The notes below the pieces were generated by a model. The model was not told the DNA's origin. It worked only from the letters and a program-made list of their open reading frames with translations, and ran no database searches. The position numbers and the translations under genes were made by a program. From Muscardinus avellanarius (lineage: Eukaryota; Chordata; Mammalia; Rodentia; Gliridae), in the NCBI GenBank assembly GCA_963383645.1, contig OY726561.1, forward strand, positions 141,257,441 to 141,321,440: a stretch of 64,000 nt of DNA. Reading direction: 5' to 3'. Positions 23,111-38,081 of this stretch are shown here, piece by piece. Every line of letters begins with the position of its first letter. Positions within the stretch are counted from its first letter, which is position 1.

Positions 23111-23710
23111 ACAGTGCACACTTGCACGCCCACATGCGCGCACACCTACACACACAAAGGGAAGCCAAAGAAACAAGCCTCCAGCAGCACGCTCACAAGG
23201 AGCTGTACTCGCGAGCGTTCCCGCATGGCTCCACTTTTCTCTGTCTCTGAGCAGTACAGGTGAGTTCTGCCTGTTGTGAGCTCTGAGTGTGTCAAAATCG
23301 TACTGTGGATTCTGTGGGGATATTTTCACTCAATGCTGTGTTCCCAAGACTAGCTGTGAGTGTGGCCAGCCCAGGTGTAGCGGCAGCGCCCTCGTTTCCA
23401 CTCCAGTGTCCATCCTGTGAGCACATCACAGAGCTCTGCTGCTGCTGGGTACTTGAGCTGAGTCCAGTTCTTAGTAATTCTAAACGCGGCACCTTGAGCA
23501 TTCTTGCCCGGGTGTCCTGAGGCACAGCGTAAGCGCTTCTGTGGGGCAGATGTTTAGAGTGCCGGGGTATGTTTCTTTGACCAACTGTTTTCCAGGGGGA
23601 GTGCTGCCCTGCGCCACAGTGCCCACTTGGGCCATCTCAGCCAGTATCTTCAGAGCGGAACAGCTGCTGAGCAGTGGTGACGGCCCTTTCACCCATGCGA
23701 AGCTGCTGTT
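23111..23710. other. Non-SINE stretch in CAMKV intron 1, possibly old L1
   Basis: No gene is supported. The part from about 23280 to 23650 is weakly similar in phrase order to L1M 3' ends. This is a low-confidence reading. Confidence 0.25.
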
Positions 23711-24868
23711 CTGTTTTGGATTTTGTAGTGGGGCTTGAGCCCAGGGGCATCTGCCTCTGGAATACATCCTGGCCCTTTTTTATTTCAAAACAGAGTCTCA
23801 CTAAGTTACTGAGGCTGGCCTTGAACCTGCTTCCTCTTGTCTGAGCCTCCCAAGCATTAGTATTACTAATAGACGTACAACACCACACCTGGCTAAAATA
23901 GCTAAAATAAATCAATTAATTAACTCTTATACTGGGGGGGATGGGACCCAGTGTCATTCTACATCTGAGCTATACCCCCTGCCTTATTATTATTTTGCGG
24001 TACTAGAGGTGGAACCCAGGGGTATTGTACCTCCGAGCTACACCCCCAGCTCTATTTTTTATTCTTTATTTGGAAACAGGGTCTCACTGAGTTGCAGAGG
24101 GCCTCACTAAGTAGCTGAGGCTGGCCCTGAACTGCAATCCTCTGGTCTCAGCCTCCCGAATGCTGGGGATTACGAGCGTGCGCCACCATGTCTGGCTTGC
24201 CCCTGCCTTATTTTATTCTTTTATTTTCCAATAGGATGTCACTAAGTTTTGAAGGGCCTAAGTTTCTGAAGCTGGTCAGGAACCTGCAGTCCCCCTGTCT
24301 CAGCCTCCCGAGTACTGGGATTACAAGTGTGCGCCACCACAACCAGCTATAATAGCTAAAATTTAAAGAAATTGTTTGGTTTTTCCAAGTATATATAATG
24401 CAGTACTCTTCTTCGCTATGTCAACATATTTTTCCTCAGGGGAATTTTTTTTTTGGTACTGGGGATTGAACTCAGGGGCATTCTACCACCAAGCTATACC
24501 CCCAGCGTAACTTTACTTTTTTAAATTTTTATTTTTATTTTATTATTTTATTATTATTATTTTTGGGGTGGTACTGGGGTTCCTGGAAGCCCTTCTACCT
24601 CCGGGCTACACTCCCAGACCTATTTTTATATTTTTATTTGGAAACAGGGTCTCCTAAGCCAGCGCGGGGCTGGCTTTCGAACCTGCACGATCCTCCTGTC
24701 TCTGCCTCCCAAGCACGGGGATTACAAGTGTGCGCAACCACGCCCGGCGAAATTTTTATTTTATTTTTGGTGGTACTGGGGGTGGAACTCAGGGACATTC
24801 TACTTCTGAGCTACACCCCCAGCCCGATTTTGTTTTGTTGTACTGAGGATTGAACCCAGGGGCATTTT
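23711..24868 (-). repeat. Antisense SINE cluster in CAMKV intron 1
   Basis: Antisense B1-dID copies lie at about 23715-23900, 23990-24200, 24205-24350, 24455-24510, 24568-24750 and 24765-24868. The last is interrupted by the insertion that follows. Confidence 0.8.
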
Positions 24869-25094
24869 TTAAAATGGTGCATTGTAGTCAAACGTATTAA
24901 TGGGATAACAGATGGTGGAGACATACATGCACACACACCCAGTCTGCCCTCACCCGATCCCCATCCCATCCCTCCCCATCCCTCCTACCCATGCTTGGCT
25001 CAGTGATTGACTTTGGTATGTTTGTTTAAGGACATCATGTGCTTCAGAGAGTTTCCCTCTTCCCCTCCCATCCCCTCAATTAGGTCAGACCCAC
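24869..25094 (-). mobile_element. 5'-truncated L1 3' end inserted into a SINE
   Basis: This 226-bp insert splits an antisense ID arm and is flanked by a 9-bp direct repeat, GGGCATTTT, at 24860-24868 and 25095-25103. On the minus strand the insert has a G-rich polypurine section and then runs to an A-rich end, as rodent L1 3' UTRs do. The L1 assignment is an inference. The insertion structure itself is visible. Confidence 0.5.
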
Positions 25095-25215
25095 GGGCAT
25101 TTTACCTCCAAGCTACACCCCAGCGCTTCTCGCCCTGCCCGAGCCGGGCTGTGCGGGGAGGGAGAGTGGAGCAGCTGAGCTAGGTCCCATCCCGCCAGCA
25201 GCTTAGAGCCTGGCA

Positions 25216-27973
<2,758 letters not shown>

Positions 27974-29275
27974 GTGGGCAGCCTGGTGGGGGCTTGGGGA
28001 CAGGCAGGAGGGTGGGAGAGTGGATGAGGGGCTTTTCACTGTACATAGATTCACTGGCATGAGGCCCTCGCTCTCCAAGCCCCCCATCCCAGTGGGGCAT
28101 GCCTGGGGGCCCCGGGAGAGCAGTCTTGTCTCCTGTGCGTGTGTGCGTGAGTGGTGGGCAGGCCAGAGGCAGGGCCGGCCCCAGCCCCTGCATGGATTCC
28201 TCGTGGCTTTCCTGTCTTTTGCTAGCTTCAGTTTCTGTTCCTTGTGGGATGCTGCTCTAGGGATACTCAGGGGTCCCTGCTCCCCTTCTCCTTCCTTCCT
28301 GCCTCATCATTCCACCAGGCAGGCCCTGCAGGTCCCATCCTTCCCAGGCCCTAAATGGGGTGGCCTTGCCCTGAGAGCTGGTCCTCCAGCGAGGCCCTGT
28401 CAGCGGCCTTAGGCTCCTGCACACAAAGGTGTATACCTGTGGTACGTGAGCTACCCTGGGAGTCGACACTGGCTGGTAGAGAGGATGCAGAACTCTAGGG
28501 CAGTGTGCTTTAAGTCGAGGTGGTCACATGGCTGGGGTACCACATGCTAGCTGTGGGGGTCCTCGGAAGGAGGAGAGGATGGATAGGAGGGAAGCCGCTT
28601 CCAGCTTTGTCCGTGGGAAGGCCCTCCTAAGACCCCTGTGTTATTTCTTGCCTTCCTGAGTCTGGCAGTGGGTTGCCCTGTACCCTGAACCTCATGAGCC
28701 TCTAGGAGAAAGGAGCAATTGGGATGTGGCAGTGAGACTGGGGAGCAGGAGCAGAGGACAGGCCCAGAGCCCAGTGGCCCAGCGTGGCTGGGCCCTTAAC
28801 CTGGGCCACACAGGGAGGGCCCAGGTCCCATGCTCTCCCGAGATGCTCACCTGGCACAGGCTCAGCTCGGGAGTGTCCATCCCAGGGGCCTGCTGCATGG
28901 CCCTGCCCCGTAGTGTGATTTGGGGGCTTGCCCTTCACAGGGGAAGATTTTCTGCTTTCAGTTAGACAACATGGAGAAGATCCTCCTCCACTTCTGCTTC
29001 CTTCTACCAGAGCCCAGGTCCCTCTGAGCCACATTAAGTTGCTTTGGCTGGGTTAAGGAAGTATAGTAAGACTCCCCAGTTCCTTGCGGGAGGCTCCTGA
29101 GATCCTCCCACAACCTGGACAGGCAACCATACTGGCCCTCGCCCTCGCTCGGCACTGCGTGGTGGCCCTGCCTTCTCCCTGCATGCCTGTGGGTCTGCTC
29201 TGGTATGTGAAGGTTGGTGGGCTAACCGTGTGCCTGCTGAACCTGGCAAATAAACGTCACCCTGCAAAGCCTCTG
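27974..29275 (+). other. CAMKV: CAMKV 3' untranslated region
   Basis: About 1.3 kb of repeat-free sequence runs from the stop codon to the canonical poly(A) signal at 29249-29254. No further coding exon is evident. Confidence 0.75.
29249..29254 (+). terminator. CAMKV: CAMKV poly(A) signal AATAAA
   Basis: Canonical AATAAA in GCAAATAAACG. A second AATAAA at 29968-29973 could serve a rarer longer transcript. Confidence 0.75.
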
Positions 29276-30229
29276 GCTACCCTCTTGCCTTTGCTTCCTC
29301 TGTCCTACCAAGGAGGAGTCCCTGGAAGGCACTGGGGTGTGAGAGGCTGGGGAAAGGGTCACTGCTAGTGGCTGATGCTCTGTGGACTGCTTGGGTTGAC
29401 AATGAAGGGCACTCTCACAGGTGTGGTCCTCAAAGGTGGTGGTGGGGCCTCTGGGTCTTTAGAAACCCATGTGGGTGGTGTGTCCTGGACTAGGTTTGGA
29501 CCAAGAAATATCCTGTGCTCAGGGATCTAACAGGGCTGCTCTTCCTAGTCCTTTTGACCAAGGAGCCTTTGTCTTAACTTGGGCATAGAGCTAGAGCTCA
29601 CCCAGGGCCAAACACCACAAGGCTACCTTGCTCGTGGCCTGCAGGGGCTTCCTTGGGCTGTGGAGGGGGTGGAGGATGGGCATTGCACACCTGTGCTGCT
29701 CTGGGTTGATTCCTACTTCCTGTGAACACCTGTGCTTTCCACGTCGGCCCAAAGGATTTTGCTCTGTGGTTTCTTCAGCTGGAACAGATCAGTTTTATAA
29801 TATGGGGCTCTGCAGAAGGTTTCTTCTGGGAGAGGGAATTAACACTGCTAAAAATAGCATGAAAACCTCTAAGGAGATTTGCTCCAGTCCAGATGGGCCT
29901 CGTGAATTCACCAGGGTTGCTGCTTTCTCAGGGAGGATCTCAAAAATGACCTCTCTGATGCAGAAATAATAAAAAGGGTTTGTTAGTCCCTGTCTTTGAA
30001 GCATCTATGCCTCCAAAACTGCAACCGTACTACAGTCCCTGGCATGAGGAATCCTGGGCGCTAAGAGCTAAATGAGGGTACTGGCCCTGGTACCTCCAAA
30101 TTCAGGGATCGTTAGATTTTACCTGGGTAAAGCCAAAGTTAGTGTAGGTTAGGTTGGGGTCCTATGTGTCTATCTTTCCAAGATCATCGCTAAGATAATC
30201 TGAGGCTGAAAGGGTGGGACATTCTTTTG
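29276..30229. other. CAMKV-TRAIP intergenic spacer
   Basis: Single-copy sequence with no recognised gene or SINE. It includes the alternative AATAAA at 29968. Confidence 0.4.
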
Positions 30230-30772
30230 ATTTGGGAACTCTGGGCGGCCAGCGCACGGCCCAGCGCTGCCCAGAGCACTGGCGGTCTCACTTCCTTGCG
30301 CCCGCAGTCTTCTTGCCGGTCCCGAAGTGCAGAAAGAATCGAGATGAAGGTCCCAGGCCCGACGCACCTCGCGCCAGCTCTGGCTCGGGACCACGACACT
30401 TAGCTCTGCCCGAGAGAAGCTCCAGCTTGCAGCGTTGCTGCTTTTTGCCCCAGTGCAAGGCGCAGTTGTCACGCCCGACCGGGAGCCAGCCGCGCCTCCG
30501 TCCCGCAGACGACTGAAAGCTCCCGCGGTCGTCCCAGCATTCTCTACGCCGCGGGCCGCGAAGCCCCACCCCCTGGTCCTGCCCCTCTGGGGCTTGTCCA
30601 ATCAGAGCCAAGATCTTAGGCTTCGACCCGGGTTCGGTGTCGTCATTTCCTGGCCTCTCCCGGAAGTGCGCAGTGGAGCCAAATTTGAAGCGAGTGGAGC
30701 GCTGGGGGCGCGGCCACGAAAGCGGACCCGTCGCCGTCTCCTTGGCTACCTGGCCCCTAGGGTTCAGCCAAC
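30230..30772 (+). promoter_or_regulatory. TRAIP: TRAIP CpG-island promoter with NF-Y, ETS and CHR motifs
   Basis: A CpG-rich, TATA-less stretch precedes the TRAIP start codon. It has a CCAAT box (CCAATCA, 30598-30604), an ETS/GABP site (CCGGAAGTG, 30660-30668) and a TTTGAA cell-cycle homology element (30684-30689). CCAAT plus CHR is the usual layout for genes peaking in late cell cycle. This fits TRAIP, a proliferation-linked gene. The motifs are visible and their use is inferred. Confidence 0.6.
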
Positions 30773-31476
30773 ATGCCTATCCGTGCCCTGTGCACAATCT
30801 GCTCCGACTTCTTCGACCACTCCCGCGATGTGGCCGCCATCCACTGTGGCCACACCTTCCACCTGCAGTGGTGAGTGACGGCGGCGTAGAGGCCGGGCCT
30901 TCGCCCAGGTGGCGGCGGGCGGTGGAGCGTGGGCCTCCGGGAGCCCACCCTGGTCGCCCGGCGGGCGCTGTGGACGTCGGTAGACGGAGCCGCGCCGGAG
31001 CTCCCCGAGCTGGGCTAGAATGGGTCAGGGGGACGTAATAACAGCCCAGCCCGGGGGACGGAATTGGCCTAAATGAAGGTTGGGCATCTGTATGAAGAGC
31101 TGTGACTTCCAAACAGCCCGGGCAGAAATGAGCTTTCACCACATTAGTGAGCCTTTTTATTTCTTCAGGATAGAAACCTGATAGGTTCCCGATAACTTTA
31201 TTTTAATTTTATTTTATTTGCGGGGTTGGGATAGAACCCAGGGGCATTTGACCTCTGAGCTACACCCCTTGCCCTATTTTTTTTTTTAATTCTTTATTTG
31301 GAAACAGGGTCTCACTAAGTTGCAGAGGGCCTCACTAAGTAGCTGAGGCTGTCCGCGAACCGCGATCCTCCTGTCTCAGCCTCCCGAATGCTGGAATTAC
31401 AAGCGTGTGCCACCACGTTCAGCTCCCGATAACTTTAAGGGGTTTGTTGTGGTTTGCCTTGATGGCTTGGATTGGA

Positions 31477-31510
<34 letters not shown>

Positions 31511-31605
31511 AATAATAATTATTATTATTATTAATTTATTGTGGTACTGGGGATTGGGCCCAGGTGCATTCTATCTCCAAGCTACATACCTAGCCCTTTT
31601 CATTT

Positions 31606-31637
<32 letters not shown>

Positions 31638-34600
31638 TTTAATGGCCCTGAGGATGGAACCCCGGGGTATTCTACATCCCCAGCCCTATTTTATTTTATT
31701 TTTTAAAAATAGTCTCACTAAGTTGCAGAGGACCTCATTAAATTGCTGAGGCTGAGCTAGGCCTGGTAGCACATGCTTGTAATCCCAGTACTTGGGAGGC
31801 TGAGACAGAAAGATCACAGGTTCAAGGACACTGTAAGCAAGTACTGAGACTCTCATTAACCTAGAGAGACCCTGTTTCCAAATAAAAATAAAATAGGTCT
31901 GGAAGTGTAGATCGGAGGTAGTATGCCCCTGAGTTCAATCCTGTCTCTGTCTCTCCGCCTGCCCCCCCCTCTTTCACACACACACAATAGATAGATAAAT
32001 AAATAAATACATTGCCGAGGCTGGCTTTGAACCTCAGATCTTCCTCTATGGCCTCGGAAGTACTGGGATTACAAGTGTGTACCACATGCTCAGGTTTTTT
32101 TTTTTTTTAATGGTTTCACTAAATTGCTGAGGCTGGCCACAAACCTGTGATTCTTTTGTCTTAGCCTCCTAAATACTGGGATTGCAAATGTTTGACACTA
32201 CACCCAGCTGTTATTTTTTGTTTTGAAACAGGGTCTCACTAGGTCGCTGAGACTCTTGCTCAATGGCCAGGCTGGTCTTGAATCTGCAATCCTCTTATCT
32301 CCGCCTCCCAAACACTCGGATTACAGCCATTATGCCCACCTGCGTACATTTGTTAAAACTAAAAAATTAGCATCAAAATTGGGCATTGTTACTGGGCCTG
32401 GTGGCACATGCTTGTAATCCCAGTACTTGGGAGGCTGAGACAGCAACTTAGTGAGACCCTGTTTCCAAATAAAATACAAAATAGGTCTGGGAGTGTAGCC
32501 CAAAGGTAGAAAGCCTCTGGGTTCCATCCCCTGCATACACACACACACACACACGCACACACACACACACACACAAATTGGGGCATTGTGGCACACATTT
32601 GTAACCCTAGTACTTGGAATGCTGAGAAAGGAGAATCACATGTTTGGGGCCAGCATACAGTAACTAAGTGAGACCTTGTTTCAAAATAAAAAGCAAAGAA
32701 GCTGGGTGTGGTGCCACACTCCTGTAATCCCCATGTTTGAGAATCTGAGACAGGAGGATCACAGGTTTGAGGCTAGCCTCAGCAACTTTTTTTTGGTACT
32801 GGGGATGGAACCTAGGGACATTCTGAGTTACAATTCAGTTCTACATTTTTTTTTTTTTTTTTTTTTTTGGTGGTACTGGGAATGGAACCCAGGGCATTCT
32901 ATCTCTGAGTGACACCCCCAGTTCTAATTTTTTATTCTTATTTTTGAAACAGCATCTCACTTGAGTTGCAAAGGACCTCACTAAGTAGCTGAGGCTATTC
33001 GTGAACTGTGATCCTCCAGTCTCTGCCTCCCAAATGCTGGGATTACAAGGGTGCACCACCACGCCCGGCCTCCCAGCCGTACTTTTTATTCTTTATTTTG
33101 AGACAGGGCCTCACTAAGTAGCTGAGGTTCGTTGAAACCCTGGGATCCTCCTGGCTCAGGCTTGGCAATTTGACTCTCAGCATCACAGTGAAACTCTTTC
33201 AAACAAAAATAAAAAGAGCTCGGGGTATATCTCAGTGGTAGAGCATCCTTGGAGTTCAATCACCAGTACCATGTACACACAAACAAATTAGCATTGGTAG
33301 TGTTCTGTTGCCTCCCGTAGGGAGTCTGTTGGGTAGCAGCAGCTTTCCACTAGTGCCCTCCTCTGTTTCGGGAGCAGTTCAGGCGATCACACTGTCTTTA
33401 GTTGCAAGGCTCCTTCACTCCTGTAGTCTGGGACAATCTCTGTCTTCACTTGTTTTGTTTTTCTTTTTCTTTTTTCATTTTTTGGCCTTGATACTTTTGA
33501 AACTTACTGGTCAGTTATTTTGTAGAATGTTAATTTGAGTTTGTCTGATGTTTACTGATGGTTAGCCATTTTTAGGTGTAGAATTTAGTGGTATCAAATT
33601 CATATACAGCCAGCCATGGCGGCGCACGCTTGTCATCCCCACGCTTGGGAGACGGAGACAGGAAGATTGCGCAGGCTGGCTTAGGAGACCCTGTTTCCAA
33701 ATAAAAATATATAAAAAATAGGTCTGGGAGTGTAGCCCGGAGGTAGAAGGGTTTCCAGGAACCCCAGTACCACCAAAAGGAAAAAAAAAAAAGTACATAT
33801 AAAATGCTGTGTGATTATCAGCACTATTTTTGGAACTTTTACACCATCTAAACAAACAGAAACATTGTATTCCTTAAACAGTTACCCCACCCTCTCCGCC
33901 GGCTACTTGAATTACCTTGTCTCTATGGATTTTCCTATTCTAGGGACCTCATGTATGTAGAATCACATTTTCCTTTCAAATCTGACTTATTTCATTTAGT
34001 GTAAGGTTCATCTACATCATAGCGTATATCAGAATTTCACTCCTTTTTATGGCTAATATTTAATTGTATATATAGAAACACCACACCTTGTTATTCATTT
34101 GTTGATAGACCTTAAGCTCTTCCCACGTTTTGGCTGCTGTGACTATTGCCGCAGAGGTATCTTCTGAGTCCCTGTTTTCAATTCTGTTGGATCTATACCT
34201 GGAAATGGGAAGACTGGAACATATGGGAGTCTATGTTTAGCCGAACTGCCATACTACTTTCCAGAGCAGATAGCAGCTGCATTTTTTTTTTTTTTTTTTT
34301 TTGAGACAGGGTCTCAATATGTTGCCCAGGCTGGTCTTGAACATCATTCCCCCCCTTTGGTACTGAGGATTGAACCCAGAGGTATTTCTACCTCTGAGCT
34401 ACACTCCCAGCACCCCCTTTTTTTTCCAGTATGGGGGATGAAACCCAGGGGCATTTGACCTCCGATCTACACCCCCTGCCCTATTTTTTATTCTTATTTT
34501 GAAACCGGGTCTCACTGAGTTGTGGAGGGCCTCACTAACTAGCTAAGGCTGTATGCAAACTGTGATCCTCCAGTCTCAGCTTCTCAAGTACTGGGATACA

Positions 34601-35094
34601 GGCATGCACCACCACACCTGGCTAACATCACTTTATTTCATTTTATTTATTATTTTTAGTGCTAAGGGTTGAAGCCTGGGCTTCGTGCGTGTTCCACGTG
34701 AACTGTATGACTGAAATGTACCACCAGCCCTGCATCATTTTAATTCCAATCCAAAATACACAGGGTTCCAGTTCCTCCATATCCTTGATGGCACTTGTCA
34801 TTTGTCCATCTTTTTTTTTCTTTTGGTTTTGCAGTGTTGGGGACTGAACCCAAGCTACACCCCAGTCTTTTTTTAGTTTTTGTTTGGAAACAATGTCTCA
34901 CTAGGTTGCTGAGTCTTGCTGTCCCCAGTTTGCAATCCTCCTGTCTCAGCCTCCCAGGTACTGGGATTACAGGCCTGCACCACTACACCCACCTCAATAT
35001 TTGTTCTTTTGTGACAGGTTTATTTCTCTTAGTGTAACATCTTCAAGGCTCATCCATGTTAATTATAGCATGAAATAATTGAATAATTGTTTCA

Positions 35095-35135
<41 letters not shown>

Positions 35136-37268
35136 ATGTGTGAGTGTTGCTGGGAATTGAACTCAGGACAAGCACTGACTCCTCAGCTCCATCCCCAGTT
35201 GTTTTTTAGTACTAGAGATTGAACCCAGAGGCATTCTACCTCCACGCTACACCCTTAGCCTGATTTTATTTCTTACTTGGAGACAAGGTCTCACTAGGTT
35301 GCTGAGAGAGTCATGAAGTAGCTGAGGCTGGCTGTGAACCTGTGGTCCTCTTGTCTCAGCCTCCCAAGTACTGGGAGGCCAAGTCGCCGCCACCACGCCT
35401 GGCCTCAGTTGTCTTCATTTTATTTTGAGAAGGGTCTTGCTGAATTGCTCAGGGTGGTCTCAGACTTGTGATTGTCTTGCCTCAGCCTCCTGAGCAGCAG
35501 GATTACAAGCATATGCCACCACACCCCTTTTTTGCAGCTTGCATGGTGCTTGGGATTAAACCCAGGGCCTTGTTACTACTGGGAGAGCACTGCACTGCTG
35601 AACTATATCCCATCCTCTGTAATTCTTTTCTTTTCTTTTGTCTTTGCAGTACTGGGGATGGAACCCATGGAGGATTATACCTCCAAGCTACACCCCCAAC
35701 CCTTTTTTTTTTTTTTTTTTTTTTTTTGCGGGTCTGGGGATGGAGCCCAGGGGCATTTGACCTCCAAGCTACACCCCCTGCCCTATTTTTATTCTTTAAT
35801 TTTTTGAAACCGGGTCTCACTGAGTTGCAGAGGGGCTCACTAAGTAGCTGAGGCTGCCTGCGAACCGCGATCCTCCCGTCTCAGCCTCCCGAATGCTGGG
35901 ATTACAAGTGTGTGCCACCACGCCCGGCTCCCAGCCCTATTTTTTATTATTTATTTTTGAAACAGGGTCTAAGTTGCAGAGGGCCTCACTAAGTAGCTGA
36001 GGCTGCCTGCAAACCACAGTCCTCCTGTCTCAGCCTCCCGAATGCTGGGATGACAAGCGTGCGCCCCGTGCCCGGCTTCGTTTCTTTTAATGTGGAATAT
36101 GCTTGGATTGCATGTAGGTCACCTTTTTGCCTGCTTGCCCTTCCCCCTGGTGGACATTTGGCTTGTTTCCACCTTGTGGCTGTTGTGAGCCACGCTGCTG
36201 TGACGTTGGCGTGCAGGTGTGCTTGAGGCCCTGTCCTCACCCGTGTGGGCTGTCCAGAAGCTGGATGAGACGGAAATGCTGTGTTTAATGTTGGGGCACT
36301 GCCACACTGCTTTCCCCAGTGGCTGCACCATTTTGCATTCCCAACTGCAATAAATGAAGATTGCAGTTTCTACACATCCTGCCAGCGCTCATTTCCTTTT
36401 TTGATAATAGCCATTCGAATGCATCCTAGTGGTGCCTTCTCTTTTGTTATATACAAATAAAGTGGTTGATTTCCTTCATAGATCTGGGTATGCTGGGTGT
36501 TCAGTTCATCCCAAGGTATTTTCTAATTTTCCTTGTGATGTCTACTTCTCATTCCCCTGTCTACGCTCATCCTCCTTTTTCTCCCCTCCTCCTAAGGGCA
36601 CTCTACCATTGAGCTACATCTCTAGCTTTTTTTTTCTCCTTTGAGACAGCGTCTCACCAGTTGCTGAGGCTGTCCTTGCTTGGGACCCTCCTGGGGCACA
36701 GGTGTGCGTCACCGCACCCAGCTATGACTTCCCCTCTGACTCGTTGGTTATATAACAGCGTCTCGTTTAATTTGCACATACTTGTGAGTTTCCCTGTTTT
36801 CCTTCTGTTACTGGTTTTTCATTCCACTGAGATCAGAAAAGATGCTTTGTATGAGTGCAGTTTGGTGTGTGTGTGTGGTACTGCGGATGGAACCCGGGCA
36901 TTCTATCTCCATTCTATACCCCGAGACCAATTTTATTCTTTTATCTTGAAACAGGGTCTCACTAAGTTGCACAGTGCCTCCTGAGTGGCTGAGGCTGGTT
37001 GCGAAAACGGCAGTCCTCCTGTCCCAGCCTCCCAAGTGCTGGGACTACAAGGGTGCGCCACCATGCCTAGCTCAGTTTTTTAGTATTTATTTATTTATTG
37101 TGGTAACAGGAGTGGAACCCAGGGGCATTCTACCTCCGAGCTATACCCCCAGTCCTATTTTAAAACAGGGCCTCACTGAGTAGTAGCTGAGTCTGTCCAT
37201 GAACTGCAGTCCTCCTGTCTCAGCCTCCCAAATGCTGGGATTACAAGTGTGCACTACCTTATCTGGCT

Positions 37269-37307
<39 letters not shown>

Positions 37308-38031
37308 GGGTCTGGTGATGGAACCCAGAGGCATTTGACCTCTGAGCTACACCCCCTGCCCAATTTTGAAACCGGGTCTCACTGAGTTGCGGAGGGCCTC
37401 ACTAAGTAGCTGAGGCTGTCTGCGAACCACGATCCTTCAGTCTCAGCCTCCCGAATGCTGGGATTACAAGTGTGCGCCCCCATGCCCGGCTAATATTTAT
37501 TTTTTATGTGGTCCAATATATGGTCTCTCCTGGAGAATTTTCTGTGTATCCTGCTGTTTGGTGCAGTGCTCTATTACGTCCTTAGGACTAGTTGGTTTAT
37601 AGCCTATTTGAGTCCTCTGGACCTTTGTTGGCCATCTGTCTTACACTTCCATCAGCTTGAGAAGGCCGGGCATTGACATTTCCAACTCATTGTAGAACTT
37701 TTCCACCATCCTGTCAAATTTTCTTCTGTACATTTTGGACTCTGCTGTTAGGTATGTATATGTTTGTTTGTTTGTTTGTTTGTTTGTTTGTTTGTTTTGT
37801 GGTGCTGGGGGTGGAACCCAGGGACATTCTACCTCTGAGCTACACTTTGGCCCTATTTTATTTTTTTTATTTTGAAACCAGGTCTCACTAAGTTGCTGAG
37901 GCTGGCCTTGAACCTGTGATTCTCCTATCTGAGCCTCCCAAGTAGTGGGATTACAAGCATGTATCACCATACTTAGCTCTGCATATGTTTATGATTATTT
38001 CTTCTTCCTGAATTAACTTTTGGCTAATACA

Positions 38032-38081
<50 letters not shown>

